Of a stretch of DNA of 11,713 bases, positions 6,398 through 11,713 are shown in pieces. The notes under the pieces were generated by a model that was given only the letters and a program-made list of their open reading frames with translations, was not told the origin of the DNA and searched no databases. Each line of letters begins with the position of its first letter. Within the stretch, counting starts at the first letter, position 1. This stretch comes from JBFXEO01 sp050180015 (lineage in GTDB: Bacteria > Bacteroidota > Bacteroidia > Bacteroidales > Tenuifilaceae): positions 1 through 11,713 of the forward strand of contig JBFXEO010000081.1 in assembly GCA_050180015.1 (NCBI GenBank), given 5' to 3'. Position numbers and translations under genes: made by a program.

Positions 6398-8149
6398 TCA
6401 ATTTTGTTTTGGAACCTTTAGCCGTATGGTGGTTCCGGACAACGGCTCGGTTTCAATATCTAATGTTCCATTTAAGAGCCGGGCCCTTTCCTTCATATTG
6501 TAAATTCCGTTGCACGGAGTGCAAAAACTCGATCCGTAAACAAATCCTTTGCCGTTGTCCTCCAGCACAAGTATTATGTTGTTTTTGCTGCCAATTAGTT
6601 GCAGCTGAATTTTGCTGGCTTCGGAATGTTTAATGGCATTGGTAAGGCCTTCCTGCGCAATGCGGTAAATGTAAGATTTTACTTTTGGATCGGTGGTCTG
6701 AAAATCGCCAAAGGTGGAAAATTCAATATCAATCTCGGTAGTTTTTGCCAGCGAGTTACAAAGACTTTTCAGGGCGATGTCAATTCCCGATTCGTTTAGA
6801 ATATTTGGGGCCAGGTTATTCGAGATTTGCTTTACCTCGTCGATTGTTTTGATAAGATTTTCGCTTATTTCCTTGACCCTATCGGTTACTTCGTTGGGCT
6901 TAGCCTTGCCGGCACCCTCCAGCTGCATTTTAATTGCCACCAGTTTTTGGCCTAGCCCGTCGTGGAGTTCGCGCGATATACGCTGGCGTTCCATTTCCTG
7001 TCCATCGTATAGTGCCGACATGCGCTGTAACCGTTCCGATTTTAGCTGCTGTGCCATGGTGTTAAAGGTTGTGGTGAGCAATCCAATTTCGTCCTGTGAT
7101 TTGGGCTGTAGGTTAACATCAAGGGTACCTTCTCCTATTTTTTTAGCCGCTTTTTTTAGCCGTATAATTGGTGTAGTTATAGTTTTTGAAATGAAATGCG
7201 ATATCGAAAAAAGAAAAACACAGATTACAAGCGATAGGAACAGAATATCGTTTCTTATCGATATTATCGGGATCATGGCTTCGTTGTAGTCGATCTCGGC
7301 CAAAATAGCCCAGTTCAATCCCGATATGGATATTCTGTCGTAGGAACTTAGGCAGGCCACCGTTCTGTAATCGTCAATAAGCGATGATCCGTATTGATTT
7401 TTAAAGGCATTTATCACGCTCTGGCTTTTTACCTCTGTGTTGAGCACCGAATTTTCAATAAACCTTGAGGTGCTTCGCATCAGGTAGTCGTTGCCCACCA
7501 GGTAAACCTCGCCCGATTTTCCCAGCCCGTTTTCCGCGTTGTTCTCCAGCATCATGCGGTTAATGTCCGATATTGGTATCTGAGCCGCAAGCATAATTTC
7601 AGGCCCTTCAGCTGGCAACTTTTTACCAATAAAACAAACGGGCTCCGTGTCGTTCTTGAATCGTTTTTTAAAATCGGCAATACGGGGCTCCCCGTTTAGT
7701 GTTGTGTTATTCCAGAGCTTCTGGAATTGATTTATGGTGATACTATCGGCATTTACAGGGGTAATATTGCCGGTTTGAATGGAGAAAATACTTAGAGTGT
7801 TCCCGGGCAACCCGGAGATTAGGTAAATATTACTGAATCCAAGGAGATTATAGTTGAACTTTTGAACCGTCAACTTTCTGTGAGACTGGTTTTTACCGTA
7901 AATATCCTTGATAGCTGTATTCAGGTAATCGTTGCCCGACAGTAGTTCAAGATTGTTGAATCTTTCCCTGAAAAAAAATTCTACCTGTTCTTTTTTGATA
8001 ACCCTGATTGATGTTAGCTGGTCGAGGGTGCGCTTAAGTATGGCATGTTTGGCGTTGAAGTAGGAGTAGGTTCCGATTACGGAGAGGGAGGAAACTCCTA
8101 CCACAAAAAACAGGATCATCAACTTCCGGTTAATAGATTTTAAAATCAT
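6398..8149 (-). CDS. Membrane sensor histidine kinase, Cache-HAMP-HisKA_3
   Basis: A 583-residue inner-membrane sensor that should phosphorylate the adjacent response regulator. It has a first membrane segment at about residues 10-32 and a long periplasmic sensor region at about 33-300. A second membrane segment spans about 301-322, followed by HAMP at about 323-375. The HisKA_3 dimerisation domain has the phospho-histidine at H396 in ISRELHDGLGQKL. The HATPase domain has N504 (EGLTNAIKHSE), the EDNGKGF box with D531, and GIYNMKERARLLNG. The sensor region ends with a segment typical of double Cache domains (GKSGEVYLVGNDYLMRSTSR at about 210-229, then LNWAILAEID near 279), which usually bind small metabolites. 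The kinase type matches the NarL-type partner. The ligand is unknown. Confidence 0.93.
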   Translation of the reverse strand: MILKSINRKLMILFFVVGVSSLSVIGTYSYFNAKHAILKRTLDQLTSIRVIKKEQVEFFFRERFNNLELLSGNDYLNTAIKDIYGKNQSHRKLTVQKFNYNLLGFSNIYLISGLPGNTLSIFSIQTGNITPVNADSITINQFQKLWNNTTLNGEPRIADFKKRFKNDTEPVCFIGKKLPAEGPEIMLAAQIPISDINRMMLENNAENGLGKSGEVYLVGNDYLMRSTSRFIENSVLNTEVKSQSVINAFKNQYGSSLIDDYRTVACLSSYDRISISGLNWAILAEIDYNEAMIPIISIRNDILFLSLVICVFLFSISHFISKTITTPIIRLKKAAKKIGEGTLDVNLQPKSQDEIGLLTTTFNTMAQQLKSERLQRMSALYDGQEMERQRISRELHDGLGQKLVAIKMQLEGAGKAKPNEVTDRVKEISENLIKTIDEVKQISNNLAPNILNESGIDIALKSLCNSLAKTTEIDIEFSTFGDFQTTDPKVKSYIYRIAQEGLTNAIKHSEASKIQLQLIGSKNNIILVLEDNGKGFVYGSSFCTPCNGIYNMKERARLLNGTLDIETEPLSGTTIRLKVPKQN

Positions 8150-8290
8150 TGCGCCCTAAATATGTACATTCATAAAAGTAGCTTGTTTGGATAAATATTG
8201 GTCAAATTTTCAGGTAAATTTAACTACAGTTTTTTTATAGAAAGAAAGGCTCACATGGAGCCCTCCCTTCTTATAGTAAACTACAAAAAA
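8150..8290 (-). other. Spacer between amt and the sensor kinase gene
   Basis: AT-rich 141-base gap holding the hairpin after amt and probably the kinase promoter. A TTTG followed after 22 bases by TACTTTTA, seven of eight to the TAnnTTTG consensus, is the best minus-strand candidate, but it is weak. I could not settle whether the kinase genes are read through from amt. Confidence 0.3.
8239..8272 (-). terminator. Possible terminator after amt
   Basis: Minus-strand GGCTC-CATGT-GAGCC forms a 5-bp hairpin 28 bases past the amt stop. In RNA the stem can be extended by nine further pairs, three of them G-U, between an AAGGGAG-rich arm and the U-rich arm UUUCUUUCU. The U-rich stretch belongs to the stem rather than following it, so efficiency may be partial and some read-through into the kinase genes is possible. 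Confidence 0.45.
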
Positions 8291-9544
8291 CTATAGCGAA
8301 CCCTCGTCGTAAGCCCTTTCTCCATGTAGCGAGTTGTCCAGCCCTAATTTTTCTTCCTCCTCTTTTACCCTAACAGGTGTAATCCTGTTGATGATGATTA
8401 ACATCAGGTAGGTGAAACCAAAGGCATAGGCGGCGGCACCAACCACGGATACAACCTCTTTGAACAAAAAGCTGCCAGAGCCAAATACTAAGCCATTGGC
8501 ACCTGCCTTATTTACTGCTTCTGATGCAAAAAATCCAAGGAGTATTGTTCCTAAAACACCACCAACACCGTGAACTCCCCAAACGTCAAGGGCGTCATCC
8601 CACTGCATTTTATTTTTAAACTGAACGGCCCAGTAGCAAACCAACCCGGCAACTGTACCAATAATGGGCGAAGCCCAAACAGGAACAAACCCGGCACAGG
8701 GGGTAATGGTAGCCAATCCGGCAATTGAACCGGTGAGCAATCCAACAAACTTTGGTTTTTTCTCACGGATCCATTCTATTGCCAACCATGCAATGGTTGC
8801 GAACGATGCGGCTATATCGGTATTAATGAAGGCCAATGACGTTACATTGTCAACGGCAACTTCGCTGCCGGCGTTGAAGCCGTACCAGCCAAACCAAAGC
8901 AATCCACTGCCTATTGCTACCAGGGGAATGCTATTGGGAGTCGAATTTTTATCGGATCGAGCACCTACATAGAAAACCGATGCAAGTGCTGCAAATCCAG
9001 CAGTGGCATGTACTACAATTCCTCCGGCAAAATCCAGAACGCCCCATTGTGCCAGCAATCCGCCACCCCATATCATGTGAACGAAAGGATAGTAAACCAG
9101 AATTTGCCAAACGGTAAGGAATATGAGATAAGCCTTAAAGGTTACCCTATTCACAAATGCACCCGTAATAAGGGCAGGTGTGATAATGGCGAACATCATC
9201 TGGTAGGCAATAAACACGTATTCGGGAATTTTGCCGTTGCCAGCCCAAAGGGTATCAACTCCAACGCCGGAAAGGAAGGCTTTATCGAAGTTTCCGATGA
9301 TACCACCTTCACCACCGCTAAAGCAAAGTGAGTAGCCAAATGCAATCCAAAGCACAGTTGTCCATCCAAGCGACACAAAGCTTTGGATCATTATACCCAA
9401 AATATTGCGCTTGGTGGCCAATCCGCCGTAGAATAGTGCCAAGCCAGGTGTCATCAGCATCACAAGGCTGGTAGCTATCAGCATAAAACCGGTTGAACCC
9501 GTTTCAAGCCCCGATGAAATTTGTAGTAAAATTGTACTTAACAT
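8291..9544 (-). CDS. amt: Ammonium transporter (Amt/MEP/Rh family)
   Basis: An inner-membrane channel-like transporter of 417 residues that takes up ammonium, normally as a trimer with eleven membrane helices per subunit. Family hallmarks visible are the early FMLIATSLVMLMTPGLALFYGG helix, the signature DFAGGIVVHATAGFAAL with D171 and pore histidine H179, the second pore histidine H325 in VWGVHGVGGVLGT, and the phenylalanine gate in YQMMFAI (F118). The cytoplasmic C-terminal tail ends LHGERAYDEGSL, as in regulated Amt proteins. The N-terminus precedes the first helix directly, with about 17 residues outside. It follows the TorF-like porin gene by 23 bases with no terminator between, so the two form an operon. 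No glnK (PII) gene is adjacent within this window, although amt is often linked to one. Confidence 0.97.
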   Translation of the reverse strand: MLSTILLQISSGLETGSTGFMLIATSLVMLMTPGLALFYGGLATKRNILGIMIQSFVSLGWTTVLWIAFGYSLCFSGGEGGIIGNFDKAFLSGVGVDTLWAGNGKIPEYVFIAYQMMFAIITPALITGAFVNRVTFKAYLIFLTVWQILVYYPFVHMIWGGGLLAQWGVLDFAGGIVVHATAGFAALASVFYVGARSDKNSTPNSIPLVAIGSGLLWFGWYGFNAGSEVAVDNVTSLAFINTDIAASFATIAWLAIEWIREKKPKFVGLLTGSIAGLATITPCAGFVPVWASPIIGTVAGLVCYWAVQFKNKMQWDDALDVWGVHGVGGVLGTILLGFFASEAVNKAGANGLVFGSGSFLFKEVVSVVGAAAYAFGFTYLMLIIINRITPVRVKEEEEKLGLDNSLHGERAYDEGSL

Positions 9545-9567
9545 GATTAGAAGATTTAGGTTTGTTG

Positions 9568-10359
9568 TTAGAATGATACCCCAAAAACTAAGAATATGTC
9601 TTCCCTTTCAGGATTTGTGATAAGCGAAGCTTGTAAAGGCAATTCCAGCTGATCTGTAATTTGAACGGTTTTGGATGCCTTAACACCGATATTAATAATT
9701 CCGGCAGAGGTGTTTCCGTAAAAGCCGGACTCCCCCTTGTCCTTGTCCGGTTTATCGAGTGATGCCCCAATAAATGCGTTGACATCAACACCCTTGACGT
9801 TTCTCTTATAGCCCAGCTCCACGTATTTCGACATGAAAATATCGCCGGGGCTACCATCATTATTTACTTCCCGTGCATCATTCCCGTAAACATTCATTGC
9901 AAAAAGCAGTGTAAATGGGATGTTTTCAGTGCCATTGAAGCTGAGTATCCCTTCAAAAACGTGGCAGGTACTATCCTCGTCGTAGTTGAAGTATTTACTT
10001 CGGCGCGAGGTAGATTCGTATAAACCCGGGAAAAAATAGTCGGTTACCGTAACGCTGAAAACTTCATTAAAAGTATAGGTTAAGTAAAGGTCAACCTCCT
10101 GGTTTGAGGTTTCAGAAAAAGTGTAAGCAGCCCATGCTCCAACAGTAAGGGCGTGTTTAGAGTTGGCCGATGCAATGCTGTAATTTATCCAGGGCTGAGC
10201 ACTTGGACTGTTTCCGCCAAGGCTAACGCCGCGCCAAACATATCGGCTCATCAGATCGGCACCCAGTTGAATTGGCGATTCATCCTCCTGTGAATACACT
10301 TCACCCGATAAGGCCGCCAGAATGGTAATCATCCAGAGTCTGGCTACTTTTTTAATCAT
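9568..10359 (-). CDS. TorF-like putative porin (Gcw_chp type)
   Basis: The 263-residue product has a signal peptide ending near GEVYSQ. The mature start QLGADLMSRYVWRGVSLGG, then SPSAQPWINYSI, matches the pattern of the TorF/Gcw_chp group of putative outer-membrane porins (SR-Y-RG near the N-terminus followed by a P-x-x-Q). The rest alternates aromatic-rich strands and ends in phenylalanine (IFLVFGVSF), the classic terminal signature for barrel assembly. I start at the ATG at 10359. The frame extends to a TTG at 10419, but that TTG coincides with the -33 promoter element. Members of this group are, to my knowledge, often encoded near amt/glnK. Here the gene directly precedes amt, suggesting it admits ammonium or another nitrogen compound through the outer membrane. 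That role is inference. Confidence 0.82.
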   Translation of the reverse strand: MIKKVARLWMITILAALSGEVYSQEDESPIQLGADLMSRYVWRGVSLGGNSPSAQPWINYSIASANSKHALTVGAWAAYTFSETSNQEVDLYLTYTFNEVFSVTVTDYFFPGLYESTSRRSKYFNYDEDSTCHVFEGILSFNGTENIPFTLLFAMNVYGNDAREVNNDGSPGDIFMSKYVELGYKRNVKGVDVNAFIGASLDKPDKDKGESGFYGNTSAGIINIGVKASKTVQITDQLELPLQASLITNPEREDIFLVFGVSF

Positions 10360-10388
10360 GGTAGGTTCGTTTATTAGGTTTATGCTAG

Positions 10389-10419
10389 CAAAAGTATTGG
10401 GCCCGTAGTGGGTTGGCAA
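10389..10419 (-). promoter_or_regulatory. Promoter of the porin-amt operon
   Basis: On the minus strand TTG (10417-10419) is followed after 20 bases by TACTTTTG (10389-10396), an exact match to the Bacteroidota -7 consensus TAnnTTTG with near-ideal spacing. Transcription would start near 10382, giving a short leader of about 22 bases before the ATG at 10359. It also shows why the TTG at 10419 is not the start codon. Confidence 0.6.
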
Positions 10420-10440
10420 TAGAACTTTGTATGAATTTAT

Positions 10441-10457
10441 CTACTACTTAGTAGTAG
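10441..10457. promoter_or_regulatory. Perfect inverted repeat upstream of the porin-amt promoter
   Basis: CTACTAC-TTA-GTAGTAG is a perfect 7-bp inverted repeat with a 3-base centre. Its near edge is 22 bases upstream of the -33 element, so its centre lies about 67 bases before the predicted start of transcription, a normal spot for an activator. A dimeric regulator, possibly nitrogen responsive, is the natural reading, but no regulator can be named from sequence alone. Confidence 0.45.
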
Positions 10458-10627
10458 GTTTAGATTATATACGCTTAATTGTCCGCTTGTTATGTGGTGT
10501 GATTGGAGTCCTTTTACGGAATATATGTTGAACTTGTAGAAATATCCGGGTAAAGTTGGTAATGCGCTCAACAAAACAACATTGATTTATTATTTAGAGA
10601 GACAATCGTTCTAATTCTATTGATGAT

Positions 10628-10635
10628 TATCTTTG
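10628..10635 (+). promoter_or_regulatory. Candidate -7 element for leuS
   Basis: TATCTTTG followed by CA is an exact match to TAnnTTTG and would start transcription near 10642, about 40 bases before the leuS ATG. No good TTG lies at the expected upstream distance (the nearest is a TTC at 10609), so the upstream element is weak. Confidence 0.4.
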
Positions 10636-10681
10636 CAGTTTGATTTTATCCAATATAGTTGATTTTTGAAATTTTAGTAGC

Positions 10682-11713
10682 ATGGATTACAATTTTAAGG
10701 AGATAGAAAGTAAGTGGCAGGAGTACTGGAAAAACAACAAAACTTACAAAGTTGAGATTGACAATTCGCGCCCCAAGTATTACGTGCTGGATATGTTCCC
10801 CTACCCATCCGGCGCAGGGTTGCACGTGGGGCATCCGCTGGGATACATAGCATCCGACATTTATTCCCGCTTTAAACGACTTCAGGGATTTAACGTTCTG
10901 CATCCAATGGGGTACGATGCCTTTGGATTACCTGCAGAGCAGTATGCCATTCAAACGGGTCAGCATCCTGCAATTACAACCGATAATAACATAAAACGTT
11001 ACCGCGAGCAGCTCGATAAAATTGGGTTTAGCTACGATTGGAACCGGGAATTCCGCACCTGTGATCCATCTTACTATAGGTGGACTCAGTGGGCATTCAT
11101 CCAAATGTTTAAGCATTGGTATAATAATACTACCCAAAGGGCAGAGCCTATTGATGCCCTTACTGCAGAATTCAGGGAAAAGGGGAATGCTCATGTCGAT
11201 GCTGTCTGTGGCGATGTTAAACCATTTACGTCCAAGGAATGGAATGCAATGCCCGAGGTTGAGCAGCAGGCAATACTGTTGCATTACCGTATTGCCTACC
11301 TGGCCGATGTAATGGTTAACTGGTGTCCGGCTTTGGGGACTGTTCTTGCCAACGACGAGGTTAAGGAGGGTTTCTCTGTTAGAGGCGGGCACCCGGTTGA
11401 GCAGCGGAAAATGCGGCAATGGTGCCTGCGTATTTCGGCTTACGCCGAACGGTTGCTGGCCGATTTGGAAAGTTTGGATTGGACAGATTCCTTAAGGATA
11501 TTCAGCGTAACTGGATTGGCCGTTCCGAGGGGGCCGAGGTGTATTTCAGGGTCGAAAATTCTGATTTGAAAATTCTGATTTTTACAACCCGTCCCGATAC
11601 AATTTACGGCGCAACCTTTATGGTACTTGCACCCGAAAGTGAGTTGGTTGATGAGTTAACCACACCCGGGTATGCCGAAAAAATGAGTGCTTACCGCGAT
11701 GAGGTTAAGCGTA
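10682..11713 (+). CDS. leuS: Leucyl-tRNA synthetase, 5' part, interrupted by a frameshift
   Basis: Class I aminoacyl-tRNA synthetase that charges leucine onto its tRNA in the cytoplasm. The start MDYNFKEIESKWQEYW is the typical LeuRS opening. The HIGH-type ATP motif is HVGH (residues 48-51) inside PYPSGAGLHVGHPLGYIASD, followed by the conserved GYDAFGLPAEQYAIQTG and MVNWCPALGTVLANDEV. In the starting frame the protein runs to an early stop ending at 11569. From 11497, however, the next frame continues the family sequence perfectly (DIQRNWIGRSEGAEVYF, then FTTRPDTIYGATFMVLAPES, the threonine-rich motif of the editing domain) to the end of the window. One base is therefore missing near 11494-11495. 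Bacterial LeuRS is usually well over 800 residues, so most of the gene, including KMSKS, lies beyond 11713. Confidence 0.95.
11492..11497 (+). other. Frameshift site in leuS
   Basis: The sequence TTAAGG stands where the family alignment calls for TTA AAG G (Leu-Lys, then Asp of DIQRNWIG). Loss of one A from a run of three accounts exactly for the change of frame. There is no canonical slippery heptamer, so a sequencing or assembly error or a real deletion is likelier than programmed frameshifting. Confidence 0.85.

Larger units (their letters stand above)
10360..10681. other. Divergent promoter region between the porin-amt operon and leuS
   Basis: This 322-base AT-rich stretch separates two divergently transcribed units. 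It carries the porin-amt promoter, an upstream inverted repeat and a -7 candidate for leuS, each listed separately. I see no small gene or RNA fold in the remaining part (about 10460-10620). Confidence 0.6.

Noticed and set aside
6348..6401. N-terminal 18-residue extension of the response regulator starting at a TTG overlapping the kinase stop
   Set aside because: The overlap looks like coupling, but the codon is TTG, and the extra residues precede a canonical receiver start at the ATG at 6347.
6714..7289. A 191-codon plus-strand open frame opposite the sensor kinase
   Set aside because: It lies entirely antisense to well-conserved HAMP, HisKA_3 and upstream sensor sequence, is rich in Ser, Arg and Cys, and has no recognisable domain. 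It is a shadow frame.
10928..11419. A 163-codon minus-strand open frame opposite leuS
   Set aside because: The complementary strand encodes highly conserved LeuRS catalytic-domain sequence, and the antisense protein has no domain-like character.
11492..11497. Programmed ribosomal frameshifting in leuS
   Set aside because: There is no slippery heptamer and no convincing downstream stem-loop, and LeuRS is not known to use frameshifting. Loss of one A from a short run is simpler.

Overview
The window looks like chromosome from a Bacteroidota bacterium, probably of the Bacteroidales/Marinilabiliales type. The grounds are moderate AT-richness, candidate promoters of the TAnnTTTG (-7) / TTG (-33) type, start regions without Shine-Dalgarno sequences, a lipoprotein whose mature N-terminus carries a Bacteroidota-style acidic surface-export signal, a DUF4270-like lipoprotein, and several outer-membrane beta-barrels. 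No genus or species is claimed. I saw no tRNA, rRNA, CRISPR array or intact insertion sequence.

Layout. (1) 1-1360, minus strand: a TolC-family outer-membrane efflux protein, followed 10 bases past its stop by the first four codons of another gene that leaves the window, most likely an efflux operon. (2) 1477-2574, minus strand: a six-repeat kelch lipoprotein, probably surface exposed, closed by a strong intrinsic terminator. (3) 2575-2809: an AT-rich divergent promoter region with closely abutting promoter elements. (4) 2822-5378, plus strand: a DUF4270-like lipoprotein overlapping by 8 bases an outer-membrane beta-barrel gene. (5) 5379-5684: a 306-base stretch with no intact gene that holds a broken, coding-like segment, possibly a dispersed repeat or pseudogene. 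(6) 5685-8149, minus strand: a NarL-type response regulator downstream of its Cache/HAMP/HisKA_3 sensor kinase. (7) 8291-10359, minus strand: a TorF-like porin followed after 23 bases by an Amt ammonium transporter, preceded by a good promoter and a perfect 7-bp inverted repeat. (8) 10682 to the end, plus strand: the 5' part of leuS, interrupted by a one-base frameshift near 11495.

Working together. The porin and Amt form a plausible two-membrane ammonium uptake operon with no PII (glnK) gene next to it. The two-component system lies just downstream on the same strand, which may be coincidence or may mean it responds to a small metabolite. The DUF4270 lipoprotein and its coupled barrel are likely outer-membrane partners of unknown role. 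Several open frames begin at upstream TTG codons that are not convincing starts. For TolC, DUF4270, the response regulator and the porin I placed the start at the next in-frame ATG, on signal-peptide, domain and promoter grounds.
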